From assembly GCA_944324045.1 (NCBI GenBank), contig CALUUT010000007.1, positions 1 through 46,264 on the forward strand: 46,264 nucleotides of DNA, written 5' to 3'. The DNA comes from an uncultured Desulfovibrionaceae bacterium (GTDB lineage: Bacteria; Desulfobacterota; Desulfovibrionia; Desulfovibrionales; Desulfovibrionaceae). Under the pieces are notes generated by a model that made no database searches, was not told the DNA's origin, and was given only the letters and a program-made list of their open reading frames with translations. Made by a program: the position numbers and the translations under genes. Shown piece after piece: positions 26,019-35,568 of this stretch (positions are counted from its first letter, which is position 1; each line of letters starts with the position of its first letter).

Positions 26019-27179
26019 TTATATATTCACCAGTTCGTAATGAGTTGTGCCCATGCCAAGGTTCACCGCCGCTGTAAATTGGTGTTCCCCGGTCGTGTGA
26101 CTCCATACGCCCTTGAATTTGTCCTTCCCCGCTTCGCAATTACAGGAAAGGTGCGAAGAATGGAATCCGGCCTGTTGATTCACAAGGTCAAAGCACGCCT
26201 TGTCAAGGGCCACCGGATCATGCGAAGCCAGGATGCCGATATCCGGAACCATGGGCGCATCGCTCCAGGGAACGCAGTCGCAATCAGGCGTGATGTTCAT
26301 GAGAAAATTGATATATCCAACGCGATCTTTCTTGCCTACAACCGCGCCATGCGCATACTCCACCATTCTTTCGGTAAAGTCATGCATGGCCTTTTCCCCG
26401 GAACCGCAACTTGTCCAGTCGATATCCACAGCTTTGACGCGACATACGGTCACACATTCCCCACAGCCTATGCACCGTTCCGCATTGATCTTCGCCTTTT
26501 CCCCCCTGCGCACAATCGCCGCGCCGACCGGACACACGCGCTGACACTCCCCGCAGCTTACGCACTTGCCCTCATCGACCGTAAAACGGATGGAATGCTG
26601 ATCTTTTTTGCCGGCAGCCGTGGCGCAGCCCATGGCCAGATTTTTTATCGCCCCGCCAAAACCCGCCATTTCATGCCCTTTGAAATGGGAGAGCACGATC
26701 ATGCCGCTCGCCTCAAGAATGCCCTGCGCAATCTTTACGCTTTTAAAATGTTTTCCCTCAATGGGCACCTCGCCGCAGGCGTTGCTGCGCAAACCATCGG
26801 CAATAATAATAGGCGCATTGACTGTAGCAAAGGAGAATCCATGCTCATAGGCCGTCAGCAAGTGATCAATCGCGTTATGACGGCTTCCCGAATACAGAGT
26901 ATTGGTATCGGTCAAAAACGGACGCCCGCCCGCTTCCCTGATTTTATCCACCACAACGCGCGCAAACACCGGGCTTGTAAAGGTGTCATTGCCGCGCTCC
27001 CCAAAATGCATCTTCACGGCAATCAAGCCGTTCTTTCTGATCAGGCCGGCAAACCCGGCCGCATCAAACAATCGAGCAACCTTGCTCATTTTGCTGTCAT
27101 GATGGTTGCGCGCACGCAAATCAGCAAAATACACCTTTGCCGCTTCTCCACTCTTTGCGTCTTGATTTTGAACGCTCAT
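26019..27179 (-). CDS. DUF362-domain protein with two [4Fe-4S] ferredoxin motifs
   Basis: 386 residues. The large N- and C-terminal parts are DUF362 (VYFADLRARNHHDSKMSK, AVKMHFGERGNDTF, FKGHEMAGFGGAIKNLAMGC, DIGILASHDPVALDKAC). Between them, at about residues 200-255, are two ferredoxin motifs: CVSCGECQRVCPVGA and CIGCGECVTVCRVKA. Such proteins are common in anaerobes, but their substrate is unknown; a redox role in the cytoplasm is inferred. The start at 27179 has AAGGAG five bases ahead. A longer frame from 27218 overlaps the end of cobU. It lies 28 bases after cobU and abuts the PHP gene. Confidence 0.82.
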   Translation of the reverse strand: MSVQNQDAKSGEAAKVYFADLRARNHHDSKMSKVARLFDAAGFAGLIRKNGLIAVKMHFGERGNDTFTSPVFARVVVDKIREAGGRPFLTDTNTLYSGSRHNAIDHLLTAYEHGFSFATVNAPIIIADGLRSNACGEVPIEGKHFKSVKIAQGILEASGMIVLSHFKGHEMAGFGGAIKNLAMGCATAAGKKDQHSIRFTVDEGKCVSCGECQRVCPVGAAIVRRGEKAKINAERCIGCGECVTVCRVKAVDIDWTSCGSGEKAMHDFTERMVEYAHGAVVGKKDRVGYINFLMNITPDCDCVPWSDAPMVPDIGILASHDPVALDKACFDLVNQQAGFHSSHLSCNCEAGKDKFKGVWSHTTGEHQFTAAVNLGMGTTHYELVNI

Positions 27180-27207
27180 AAACTCTCCTTCTGTCAATCC
27201 CATGCTC

Positions 27208-27840
27208 CTAAAAGCCAATGCGGAGCTCTCCCTTCAGGACGAGCGGCAGCCCGCACGCCACCAGAACGACATCATCGGCGCAGCGCGCCAAGTCCTGATT
27301 CACCAATCCGGCCAAATCGCGAAAACGGTTGCCAAGTTCCGTGACCGGCGCAATGCCACAGCCTACTTCGTTTGTCACAAGCACAACCGGGCACTGGCGC
27401 AAAGCGCTCAGTTCCCGGGCAGTCTCTCCGATAAGTCCGGCCCGACGGCGTATCTCCGCATCCGACTGTCCCCGCGCCATGCAGTTGCTCATCCATACTG
27501 TGACGCAATCCAGAAGAACGCCGCCCACATCCGTATGCGAAGCCGCAAGCTCCTGCAGCAGCCTATCCGGATATTCCGGCTCTTCCAACGTCGTCCAGAC
27601 GCAACCGCGGCGGTCCCTGTGGGCCTTGACTCTTTGCGCCATTCCCGAATCATCGACCATTGCCGTTGCAATGTACATAAGCGGCCCCGGCATGGCGCGC
27701 AATATGCCTTCTGCAAATGCGCTCTTGCCGCTGCGGCAGCCGCCTGTCACCAGAACAACGCGGCCGGCCGGCTGGCCTGAACGCGCATTGCATCTCTCCA
27801 AACGCCCGATTTCTTCCCTGTTCTGCTTCTTTACGCTCAT
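27208..27840 (-). CDS. cobU: Adenosylcobinamide kinase / adenosylcobinamide-phosphate guanylyltransferase
   Basis: 210 residues. CobU phosphorylates adenosylcobinamide and then transfers GMP to it, in the nucleotide-loop assembly of cobalamin. The Walker A loop is VTGGCRSGKSAFAE (starting near residue 31). VLLDCVTVWMSN is the Walker B-like segment, and VLVTNEVGCGIAP is a CobU signature. The first ~25 residues are polar and not part of the fold. The ATG overlaps the stop codon of the upstream gene (TGATG). No other cobalamin gene is nearby and no cobalamin riboswitch was seen. A RACo-like corrinoid-protein activator lies elsewhere in the window. Confidence 0.92.
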   Translation of the reverse strand: MSVKKQNREEIGRLERCNARSGQPAGRVVLVTGGCRSGKSAFAEGILRAMPGPLMYIATAMVDDSGMAQRVKAHRDRRGCVWTTLEEPEYPDRLLQELAASHTDVGGVLLDCVTVWMSNCMARGQSDAEIRRRAGLIGETARELSALRQCPVVLVTNEVGCGIAPVTELGNRFRDLAGLVNQDLARCADDVVLVACGLPLVLKGELRIGF

Positions 27841-29219
27841 CAGAAGCCTTCCGCACGCTTATCAAAGCGCGTTCCCAGGCTGTCGAGAATCCGGGCCATA
27901 GTCTGCACGCACTCCAGCGCATTCCGGTTCGACTGAAAACGACGCTGTCCCCAGAAAAGCGCATAAAGCACAGTTTCATCAGAAAGCGCGCTTGTGCGTC
28001 CGGATTGCCGCGCAAGCCGCAACACATCGTTGCGTATGGCGTTTTGATTGCGCGTGGCCTGCTGGTATGCGGCCCCGGCGCGCTCCTTCTTGTCCAGCGC
28101 AGTATGAATGTTCTTGCCGTCCAATTTTGCGGCTTCATATTCCATGGTCGCTTCCGCATATGCGCTGTTGGCCTGCGCAGAGGCATGAAGCGCTTTCCGA
28201 TAGGCTTCAAGCTGCCTGCGCGCCTTGGGTTCGCACGAAACGGCGAGCGTGGCGGAAAGCGCTCTGGCTTCGCGGGCATAGAGCCTGAACATATCCGCTT
28301 TTTCTCCGGATGTAAGCGGACGTTTGCGTCCGCTCACTACCCGCTCGACGGTTCCGGCCTCTCTGGAGAGTTCGCTGACCAGACTGTCCGCATAAAGCCC
28401 ATACAAACCATCAAGCATGGCGGGACTCATAATGTAGGAAAAAATGGCGCGACGCGCCGTTCCCGGATTGTTTGACGGCACATTAAAACCATAAAAACCA
28501 AGTCCATAGCGCACGTTTACCCCTTTCAGGGTCAAAACCGATATGCCGTATTTCCCGGCGTTGGGATGCGAGCCGGCCGGATAATAACTGTGGGCCATGC
28601 GCTGCGCCAAATCCCGGATGAACGCGGGAAGCACCATCCCATCCTCTTGTACAGGCGACAACGTGCGCCCCACATCCAAAACAGCGGGCGGAACAGAGTC
28701 GGCGCCTCTTTCCTGCAGATGCCCGGGAGCGGCCGAAGGCGGCAACACGGCGGTTCGTTCCGCTGCCCGGTGCGGCAAGGCGGTTCTGGGCGCGGCGGTT
28801 GCGGATTCCGTAGGCAAATCGTCGCTGCCTGATCGCGAGCCATTCGCAGAGTCCTGCGATAACGACTCAGAGTCTGACGGCGTTTTTTTCGCATCCGATG
28901 CCGTAAAAGACGCAAAAGGGGCGGGCGCGGATCTGAAATTTTCGTCCCGACGGTCCGGACTTGAGGGCGGTTGAGGGACGCCGTTCAAAGCCTTGCTGTC
29001 CCGGCCAACGGACTGCGCCTCTCCAGGCGCTCCTCCATTCTCGTGCCGCTTATCGGAAAAAAGCGAGTCTATCCTGTTCCCCATTTCCACGTTTTTGCCG
29101 CTCCAGCGCGTATAGGCCCATATGCAAAGGACCACAACGACAAGCACCGCAATTTTTTTCCATGGAGACGACATCTTGCCCTGTTTGTCATCCTGGTTTC
29201 GATTTTCCTTTCCGGACAT
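27840..29219 (-). CDS. Membrane-anchored protein of unknown function
   Basis: 459 residues; not recognised. A single membrane helix near residues 23-40 (KIAVLVVVVLCIWAYTRW) follows a short polar N-terminus, so most of the protein should be periplasmic. Residues ~50-200 are low-complexity, rich in S, P, A and D, and look like a flexible linker. The C-terminal ~260 residues form a compact domain beginning MVLPAFIRDLAQRMAHSYYP, with KYGISVLTLKGVNVRYGLGF and then long helices (YGLYADSLVSELSREAGTVE). GAAGGA precedes the ATG. It overlaps cobU by one base, and the DnaJ-like gene lies 77 bases upstream. No enzyme motif was found. Confidence 0.72.
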   Translation of the reverse strand: MSGKENRNQDDKQGKMSSPWKKIAVLVVVVLCIWAYTRWSGKNVEMGNRIDSLFSDKRHENGGAPGEAQSVGRDSKALNGVPQPPSSPDRRDENFRSAPAPFASFTASDAKKTPSDSESLSQDSANGSRSGSDDLPTESATAAPRTALPHRAAERTAVLPPSAAPGHLQERGADSVPPAVLDVGRTLSPVQEDGMVLPAFIRDLAQRMAHSYYPAGSHPNAGKYGISVLTLKGVNVRYGLGFYGFNVPSNNPGTARRAIFSYIMSPAMLDGLYGLYADSLVSELSREAGTVERVVSGRKRPLTSGEKADMFRLYAREARALSATLAVSCEPKARRQLEAYRKALHASAQANSAYAEATMEYEAAKLDGKNIHTALDKKERAGAAYQQATRNQNAIRNDVLRLARQSGRTSALSDETVLYALFWGQRRFQSNRNALECVQTMARILDSLGTRFDKRAEGF

Positions 29220-29296
29220 ATTGCCTTCCTTCTGTGCGATTCAAAAAATAGTCGCGCCGGACAATCCCAGCCTTTGCCCGCAGAGTCATGGCGCGT

Positions 29297-30151
29297 TCAG
29301 TTTTTGGGAAGCACCTTTAAATACAAATCTCCCTGCCACGGCCCGATTTTCCGGCCAAGTCCTTTAAGACGCAAGGGTTTTCCGGAAACAAAATCAGACG
29401 GCAGCACAATTTCGACCGTGCGCACATCATCGGACATTCCCTGCTGAATCTTCAAAAGTATCCGCGCTCCCGGATGCAGACCCGAAGGCGAAACATACAC
29501 GGTTTGTTCATCGTCAATTTGGCGGCGCAACCAGTTGCCGACCTTTGAAAGCACTTTTGGCTTGCCGACATTCAGATCCAGCTTTTTTCCGGCAAGCTCA
29601 AAACTCAACCGCCTGTCGGACGACTGGCCGGATGCGGTTTTTTTTTGCGCGTCTGTTTTACGCACTTTACTGTAAATATCCTCAAAGACCCGTCGGGCAA
29701 ACGGGTCATGCAAAATATCGCGCAAGACTTCTTCCTGGCGGGCATAGGCGTTGTCCGCCTTGCGGAAACGGGCGGATGACGCGCGCTCCTGAGTTTTCGA
29801 GGAGCCTTCCTGCTCCGCATCCTGGCCTGTTCCGGCGCGGAAACGTGAAAAAAAGGAACTCGCGGACGAGCTTTTGTCTTCTCCGGCCTGCGCATCCCCG
29901 CTTCCTCTGCCCCCGGCTGAATCCCTTGCTGCAAAAGACGATGCGCGGCCCTTGGCCGCTTCCTCTCTTTCAAGCGTCTGCCGCAAAAGCACATAGGCTT
30001 CATTCACGGCCTGAAAACGGCGCGCCGCATCGGGAGCCGGGTTCAAATCCGGATGCAGGGCAAACGCCAATCTCCGGTATGCGGATTTGACGTCGTCAAG
30101 CGTTGCGCCCTTGGGCAATTCCAAAATGCTGTAACACTCTTTTATTGTCAC
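29297..30151 (-). CDS. DnaJ-type co-chaperone (J domain plus DnaJ C-terminal domain)
   Basis: 284 residues. The N-terminal J domain (residues 1-62) has the HPD motif in FALHPDLNPAP and stimulates a DnaK ATPase. Residues ~62-185 are a charged, serine-rich linker. The C-terminal ~90 residues are a shortened substrate-binding domain (YVSPSGLHPGARILLKIQQG, GLGRKIGPWQGDLYLKV). There is no zinc-finger region, so this is a type B, CbpA-like protein. It starts at GTG 30151, with AAGGA six bases ahead. It lies upstream of the unknown membrane protein in the same orientation and may be the first gene of that unit. Confidence 0.83.
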   Translation of the reverse strand: MTIKECYSILELPKGATLDDVKSAYRRLAFALHPDLNPAPDAARRFQAVNEAYVLLRQTLEREEAAKGRASSFAARDSAGGRGSGDAQAGEDKSSSASSFFSRFRAGTGQDAEQEGSSKTQERASSARFRKADNAYARQEEVLRDILHDPFARRVFEDIYSKVRKTDAQKKTASGQSSDRRLSFELAGKKLDLNVGKPKVLSKVGNWLRRQIDDEQTVYVSPSGLHPGARILLKIQQGMSDDVRTVEIVLPSDFVSGKPLRLKGLGRKIGPWQGDLYLKVLPKN

Positions 30152-30597
30152 CGGACATCCTTTTCCAGGTGAGAATGTTTCATTATCGCGAAATTACGAA
30201 AAGCCACGCATATGCACGCCATCTAACTGCCACGCCCGGCGCTTGCCGGCATATTTTTTCATAAAAAAACACATAGCGCAATGTTCTTATCCGCTATTAT
30301 ATTATATGCCGTACGCCGTTTAAGCGCAACATCGGCAATCTGTTGCGGCTGAGCCCCATTTGTGGCAAAAGATTCCGTTGTCGCAAGGCGCTTTTTCCTT
30401 CATCAAGACTTCCCTTGCTGTCCCAACGCCATACCTTATTCAGAGAAAAAACGGCGCGGCAAAGGACAAACCCGGCGAAGCCTTCCAGCGTCTCTTTCCA
30501 GGGGAAAGGATTCCGACAGATCTTGCCCCCCGGCGCCAAAAGCGCCGGCAAAGAAAGCGGCTTTGCGGATTGAAATATAACCTATTTGGAGACTTCA
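30152..30597. other. 446-base gap between divergent genes
   Basis: No gene was recognised. It holds an A+T-rich patch near 30290-30305, a GC hairpin CCGGCGC-CAAAA-GCGCCGG at 30530-30548, and the ribosome site of the M24 gene (TGGAG) at the right end. Several short open frames overlap each other but lack start signals or family features. Confidence 0.5.
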
Positions 30598-31836
30598 ATG
30601 CAGCCTTTGGAACGAATTCCCTATTCTGAACTTTCTCTCCGGCATGCGCTTTTGCGCGACGCGCTTGCCGAAACATGCCCTTCCGCTCAGGGCATCCTGG
30701 TTTTTTCCCGCATTTCCATCTACTGGCTTGCCGGAACCATGTGCGACGGCCTGTTTTGGCTGCCCATGGAAGGCGAACCCGTGCTCATGGTGCGGCGCTC
30801 GGTTCCCCGGGCAGAACTTGAAAGCGACATTCCCCATATTTTCCCATATCGGAGCTTTTCGGAAATATCCAAGCTCGCAGAGCGTGCCCAAAGTCCTTTG
30901 CCGGAAAAAATCGCCATGGACATGAGCGGCTTGAGTCATGATCTTGGGCTTTCCCTAAGCAAACGTCTCTCCCATGTCGAGTTTCTGCCCGGCGACCAGG
31001 CGATTGCCCGCGCACGAGCCATAAAAACGCCTCTTGAAATGAACCGGATGCGTGAAACAGGCGAAGCCCACCGCGCCGCGATGTGCGAGCTCTTTCCCCG
31101 AAACATTCATCCCGGCATGAATGAACGCGAAATGTCCATCATCCTGGCCAACCTCTGTTTCGGTCTTGGCCATTGCGGCATTTTACGCACCTGCTGTCCG
31201 ACAAACGAAGTGTTCATCTGCGGCGTGGCCGCGGGCGAAAACTCCAATTATCCCTCTCACTTCAACGGTCCTATGGGACAGGCCGGCTCGCACCCCGCGG
31301 CGCCTGTCTTCGGAAACGTCCGCAAGATATGGAAGCCGGGCGAATCGCTTATGGCGGATATGGCTTTCAGCATAACAGGCTATAATACGGACAAAACCGT
31401 CACCTACTGGGGCGGACCCGCCGACTCCATACCTGACGCCGTCAACAAGGCGCATGAGTTTTGCATAAAGCTGCAAAACATGGCCGCCGCCCGGCTCAGA
31501 CCTGGCGCGATTCCCAGCGATATCTGGCACGAAACACTGGATATGGTGCGCTCCGCCGATTATGAGGACGGATTTATGGGGCTTGGCAGAAGCAAAGTTC
31601 CCTTCCTTGGGCACGGCATCGGCCTGTGCATCGACGAATACCCGGTCATTGCCGAGCGCTTCGACTCCCCGCTCAAAGCCGGCATGGCCATTGCCCTTGA
31701 GCCGAAGATCAGCCTGCCTGGAGTAGGTATGGTCGGCGTGGAAAACACCTACCTGATCAGGGATGGGGAGCCGGAATGCATAACCGCCCATCCTGACGAT
31801 GATTTCGGGATTATCTCTGTGCCCCTGCGCGCCTGA
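30598..31836 (+). CDS. M24-family metallopeptidase (Xaa-Pro dipeptidase-like)
   Basis: 412 residues. The N-terminal ~150 residues are the creatinase-type domain (ILVFSRISIYWLAGTMCDGL). The C-terminal pita-bread domain holds the dinuclear metal ligands: D in MADMAFS, D in YNTDKTV, H in LGHGIGLC, E in ALEPKI and E in GVENTYL. Enzymes of this kind cleave Xaa-Pro dipeptides, but paralogues act on other substrates. The extra loop ICGVAAGENSNYPSHFN is not typical of PepQ, so the substrate is uncertain. TGGAG lies six bases before ATG 30598; a TTG at 30586 is an alternative. A bidirectional terminator follows. Confidence 0.85.
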   Translation: MQPLERIPYSELSLRHALLRDALAETCPSAQGILVFSRISIYWLAGTMCDGLFWLPMEGEPVLMVRRSVPRAELESDIPHIFPYRSFSEISKLAERAQSPLPEKIAMDMSGLSHDLGLSLSKRLSHVEFLPGDQAIARARAIKTPLEMNRMRETGEAHRAAMCELFPRNIHPGMNEREMSIILANLCFGLGHCGILRTCCPTNEVFICGVAAGENSNYPSHFNGPMGQAGSHPAAPVFGNVRKIWKPGESLMADMAFSITGYNTDKTVTYWGGPADSIPDAVNKAHEFCIKLQNMAAARLRPGAIPSDIWHETLDMVRSADYEDGFMGLGRSKVPFLGHGIGLCIDEYPVIAERFDSPLKAGMAIALEPKISLPGVGMVGVENTYLIRDGEPECITAHPDDDFGIISVPLRA

Positions 31837-31880
31837 GGCCGCAAATAAAAAGATAAGGCGGTTGCCCGCCGCATAACCAA

Positions 31881-31916
31881 AAGAGCCGCCCCTTTTCATT
31901 AACGGGCGGCTTTTTT
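31881..31916. terminator. Bidirectional terminator between the M24 gene and dsbD
   Basis: GCCGCCC (31885-31891) pairs with GGGCGGC (31904-31910) around a 12-base loop, followed by six T. The minus strand also ends in TCTTTT. Confidence 0.85.
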
Positions 31917-31952
31917 ATGCGCGGCAACGACCTTTCCGGCCACATCCCACGT

Positions 31953-33962
31953 TTAATGAAGAATCGTTGCCAGGGCTTCTTCCAGAGCGCTTTTTCCAAA
32001 CATGTCGCGCAGGACAAGCGGTCTGTTTTTTTCCGCGCCCAACGGAAAGAGCGCCACAACCGGGATGCTTGAACTGCCCAGATGCGCCAGAAGCGCCTGT
32101 CCGGCCGGATTGTCCTGCGAAAGGTCCACACGCACCAAGCGCAGCCCATAGCGTTTCTGCCACGCCGCCAGGTTGGCCTCTGTCAGCACGCCGCGCTCAA
32201 GAAGCTTGCAGTTGGGGCACCAGTCCGCTGTAAAATCCACCAGAAACGGCGCCTTTCCCAAAGACGCGCCAAACTCCGCAGCCTGAAAGGTTTCCCAGCG
32301 CACGGTCCGGGACGGCGATTCCAAGCCGCTCGCCAGAAACAGCAAAATTCCAAGCGCCGCAATGGCGCCCCACAGTTCCTTCCAACGCGGCGCAAGGCTG
32401 GAATCAGCGGATTGAAGCGCTTTTCCCTTCGCCAGCGCGGCCCATGCTTTTTTCCGGAAGGAGAGATTCGGCTGTTCGAAAAATGCGGCCCCGAGCCGAA
32501 AACGGCCCCACAAGCCAAGCAGAGGAACGCATCCAAGCATGACAGCCGCGGCCGGAATCCGCCATGCGCCGGGAAGCAGCAAAAACAAATAGCCGCAGGT
32601 GGCGAGCAAAAAAAACGCCACGATTTTTCCCACAATGCGCAGCCACGGGCCCGGTTTGGGAAACCGTGCGGCCAACCCCGGCCAGAGGGCCAGCAAAAGG
32701 TACGGCAAGGCCATGCCCACGCCGACGCTCATAAAAACAATCCCGCTGAGCAAAGGCGGCTGGCGAAAGGCGTAGCCAAGCACTCCGCCAAGCAGCGGGC
32801 CGCTGCAGGGCGTGGCCAGAATGGTTGCCAAAAAACCGGCCGCAAACGCCGCGTGCGCCCCCTCTTTCCGTTCCGCTCCGGACTGGCCAAACTGCAACAA
32901 TGGCAAGGAATACAGGCCAAATAGGCTCAGCGAAAGAATGAAGACCAGGGCCAGCATGGCCGCCACAAGCCACGGCTGTTGAAAAGCCTGTCCCCACATG
33001 CTGTTCCCGCCGCCAAGAATCAGAGACAGAAGCGCAAACCAGGCCAGAATCCCGATGCTGAAAAAAATATTGTGCCGCCGGAAACGACGCACCCGTTCCG
33101 CGGCGTCCGCTGTGCCGGCGGCCGCGGCAAACGCGCTCAACTTCAGGGTAATGACCGGAAGCACGCACGGCATTATATTCAAAATGGCGCCGGCGCACAG
33201 GCCAAGCAGCATGGCCATGGCCAATCCGCGCACTTCCAGGCCGGGACGCAGGTAGCGGGGAACCAGCTCCCAGGACTCCACAAGCGTTACCGCCTCGTCC
33301 GCAGAGTCATCCGCACTTGCGCCGCCCTGGGCCGTTTCCGTCAAGGCCGTCCCGGACGCCTGCGTTTCAGGCATGAAACCGGGTTCCCCTCGCCCAGCCT
33401 CCTCCGCACTGCGCAGATCTTGAAGCGCAGGCCACCAGGGTTGTTCTTCGGCGCGCGGCAAGGCCGCGTATTCTTTCTGGTCCATGCGGTCTATTGTCCA
33501 TTTCCTGCGAACCGGCTGGCAACGTTCGCTGGAACAAAGCAGCATGGACAACTGAAGCGTCGCCCCGGAATTTGCGCTTTCCAGCAGGACAAAAACCGGC
33601 GTCCTCTCCGAATGCATGGCAAGAGACAACGACGGCTCCAAGGGGTCAGGCTTCAGCGTTCCCGGCATATGCCAAACCTGCGCACCAACGCCCGCGTCCG
33701 GCATGACGGTCAAAGTCAGGGGCAATCCGCCGCCTGAATCATGCGCGTATATGCTGTAGGGCGCTTTAGGCGTTATCCACAGAACAAGAATCTGCCCTTT
33801 TTCATCGTGGACCGCTGCCGTCTGAAAACGTTGCAGCTCATATATCGCGGGGTCGGACGCATGAGCCGCATACGCCACGCCCAGCCCCTTCCCCCAAAAA
33901 AGAACGCAGACCAGAAAGCATGTCGTTACAAAAACATATAATATATTGATTTTATATGACAT
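31953..33962 (-). CDS. dsbD: Thiol:disulfide interchange protein DsbD
   Basis: 669 residues. It carries electrons from cytoplasmic thioredoxin across the inner membrane to periplasmic thiol proteins such as DsbC and cytochrome-maturation factors. All three domains are present. The N-terminal periplasmic domain, after a signal peptide, has a cysteine pair in LLCSSERCQPV. The membrane domain has eight or more segments, with key cysteines in IMPCVLPVITLK and TPCSGPLLGGV. The C-terminal thioredoxin-like domain has the WCPNC active site near residue 585. The ribosome site is weak. Sulfate reducers make many multihaem cytochromes, which fits a need for this pathway. Confidence 0.95.
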   Translation of the reverse strand: MSYKINILYVFVTTCFLVCVLFWGKGLGVAYAAHASDPAIYELQRFQTAAVHDEKGQILVLWITPKAPYSIYAHDSGGGLPLTLTVMPDAGVGAQVWHMPGTLKPDPLEPSLSLAMHSERTPVFVLLESANSGATLQLSMLLCSSERCQPVRRKWTIDRMDQKEYAALPRAEEQPWWPALQDLRSAEEAGRGEPGFMPETQASGTALTETAQGGASADDSADEAVTLVESWELVPRYLRPGLEVRGLAMAMLLGLCAGAILNIMPCVLPVITLKLSAFAAAAGTADAAERVRRFRRHNIFFSIGILAWFALLSLILGGGNSMWGQAFQQPWLVAAMLALVFILSLSLFGLYSLPLLQFGQSGAERKEGAHAAFAAGFLATILATPCSGPLLGGVLGYAFRQPPLLSGIVFMSVGVGMALPYLLLALWPGLAARFPKPGPWLRIVGKIVAFFLLATCGYLFLLLPGAWRIPAAAVMLGCVPLLGLWGRFRLGAAFFEQPNLSFRKKAWAALAKGKALQSADSSLAPRWKELWGAIAALGILLFLASGLESPSRTVRWETFQAAEFGASLGKAPFLVDFTADWCPNCKLLERGVLTEANLAAWQKRYGLRLVRVDLSQDNPAGQALLAHLGSSSIPVVALFPLGAEKNRPLVLRDMFGKSALEEALATILH

Positions 33963-33993
33963 TTTATAACCACATTTTTTTTGATTTTTATGC

Positions 33994-34022
33994 TTGACTT
34001 TCGAAGTCTTTCACCATAAATA
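33994..34022 (+). promoter_or_regulatory. Sigma-70 promoter for tRNA-Lys
   Basis: TTGACT (33994-33999), a 17-base spacer and TAAATA (34017-34022) lie 19 bases before the mature tRNA. Confidence 0.75.
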
Positions 34023-34041
34023 CCGTTCTCACGTCAAGCGC

Positions 34042-34117
<76 letters not shown>

Positions 34118-34125
34118 GGCAACAC

Positions 34126-34160
34126 AAGACCTTATGGAGCATCTCCATAAGGTCTTTTTT
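34126..34160 (+). terminator. Terminator of tRNA-Lys
   Basis: A perfect 14-base stem (34126-34139 with 34143-34156) around CAT, ending in six T. Confidence 0.92.
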
Positions 34161-34219
34161 ATGCTGCCTGATTCGGCTCTGTTCTTTAGTCGGCTATACA
34201 GAAGGCAAAACATGCCCGG

Positions 34220-35188
34220 TCAATGCAGCGCCTCATACAGTGCGGCCGCGACCTGCGCGGTTGCGGCCCGCGCCGGCGCGGTTTCGGACAGGGCATTCAG
34301 CATCATAAAATCATGATGCGTGCCATTGTAGCGCACAGACGTCACGTTCACGCCGGCATCCATCAATTTTCTGGCGTACAGTTCCCCTTCATCGCGAAGC
34401 ACGTCGTTTTCCGCGGTAACAATCAATGCGTCCGGCAGGCCGCTTAAATCCTCAAGCGTTCCCCGCAAAGGAGAAGCGGTTATCTGCGCCCGTTGCGCTT
34501 CATCCGGGGCATACGCGTCCCAGAACCATTGCATGGCCTTGCGCGTCAGCCATGGCCCCTCCGCAAACTCCTGGTAGGAAGCCGTATCGAAACAGGCGTC
34601 GGTCACAGGATACAAAAGCGCCTGAAAAGCAATATCCGGCCCTTTGCGTTCCTTGGCCAATATGGTCATGACCGTCGCCATGTTGCCGCCCACGCTGTCT
34701 CCCGCCACAGCGATCCGCTTAGGATTGACGCCGAACATGTCCGCATGGCGCGCCACATGAACCATGACCGCATAAGCCTGTTCAATAGGGACAGGATACT
34801 GCGCTTCGGGAGACGGCGTATAATTCGGAAAGATCACGGTTGCGTTCGCCGCGTTCGCCAGTTCCCGAACAAGTCTATCGTGCGTGTCCCTGTCTCCCAA
34901 AATCCAGCCGCCGCCATGGAAATAAAACAGCGCGGGCATGATTCCGGAACTGCCGGCGGGCCGCACTATCCGCACCGACACATTTTTGGTGGGACCAACA
35001 GGAAGCTCCACGTCCTGTATATCAGCCGGACGTTTGCGCGTCGGACCGGACTGAGCATCCAAAAGCACTTTGCGCGCCTTGACCGGCGGCAACGTATATA
35101 AGGGCGGCAAATGTTGCCTGGCAAGCGCATCCACAAATACCTGGGTATCGCGAGTCAAATGCGGTGGTTTGGAAAAAGAGGCCGTCAT
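34220..35188 (-). CDS. Alpha/beta-hydrolase, hormone-sensitive-lipase type esterase
   Basis: 322 residues. The oxyanion-hole motif HGGGW (FYFHGGGWILGDR, near residue 90) and the nucleophile elbow GDSVGG (AGDSVGGNMA, near residue 163) are those of the HSL family. The acid is probably the D or E in TAENDVLRDEG, and the catalytic His is in NGTHHDFMML. It lacks a signal peptide and should hydrolyse short acyl esters in the cytoplasm. AAGGAG lies eight bases before the ATG. It is the first gene after tRNA-Lys and lies alone, with no neighbours suggesting a substrate. Confidence 0.88.
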   Translation of the reverse strand: MTASFSKPPHLTRDTQVFVDALARQHLPPLYTLPPVKARKVLLDAQSGPTRKRPADIQDVELPVGPTKNVSVRIVRPAGSSGIMPALFYFHGGGWILGDRDTHDRLVRELANAANATVIFPNYTPSPEAQYPVPIEQAYAVMVHVARHADMFGVNPKRIAVAGDSVGGNMATVMTILAKERKGPDIAFQALLYPVTDACFDTASYQEFAEGPWLTRKAMQWFWDAYAPDEAQRAQITASPLRGTLEDLSGLPDALIVTAENDVLRDEGELYARKLMDAGVNVTSVRYNGTHHDFMMLNALSETAPARAATAQVAAALYEALH

Positions 35189-35568
35189 ATGTTCAACTCC
35201 TTGACCGGCATTGCACCGTTTGCATCCAGGGGCGCGAAACAGGATATTCTAAACATATACTTAAATTTCAATGTATTATTACATACCACACTCGCGAAGT
35301 CTGAGCAATGCCCTACCAAAAAAGAAAGATGTATTTGAGAAGAAAATCAAAAACCTGCCAGATGCCGTTTAAGCAACTTTGAAGGGAAAAAATATTTCGC
35401 AGGTTATTGTTAATGAAAAGTTTTTGGCAAAAATACACCAAAACGCTTTTTGAAAAATGTAGTTAAGGCAAGGCAATGGGTTGTTTTTTCAAAGCAATAT
35501 GCGTAGCTAAAAACAATCATATTCCATAAAAAACCCCATTCCCTCAACCAGAAAAGGAGTCTTCTATT
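35189..35568. other. 380-base A+T-rich divergent gap
   Basis: No gene was recognised. The A+T content is higher than in surrounding core genes, with many T runs. TTGAAA near 35270 on the minus strand could serve the esterase, but no clean -10 box matches it. The right end carries the AAGGAG site of the small lipoprotein. Confidence 0.45.

Noticed and set aside
25992..27344. 450-codon plus-strand open frame opposite the DUF362 and cobU genes
   Set aside because: The opposite strand encodes clear families with ferredoxin and Walker motifs; this frame is their shadow.
27180..29296. Cobalamin riboswitch upstream of cobU
   Set aside because: cobU overlaps the upstream gene, and the 77-base leader of that gene has no B12-box-like sequence or space for the aptamer.
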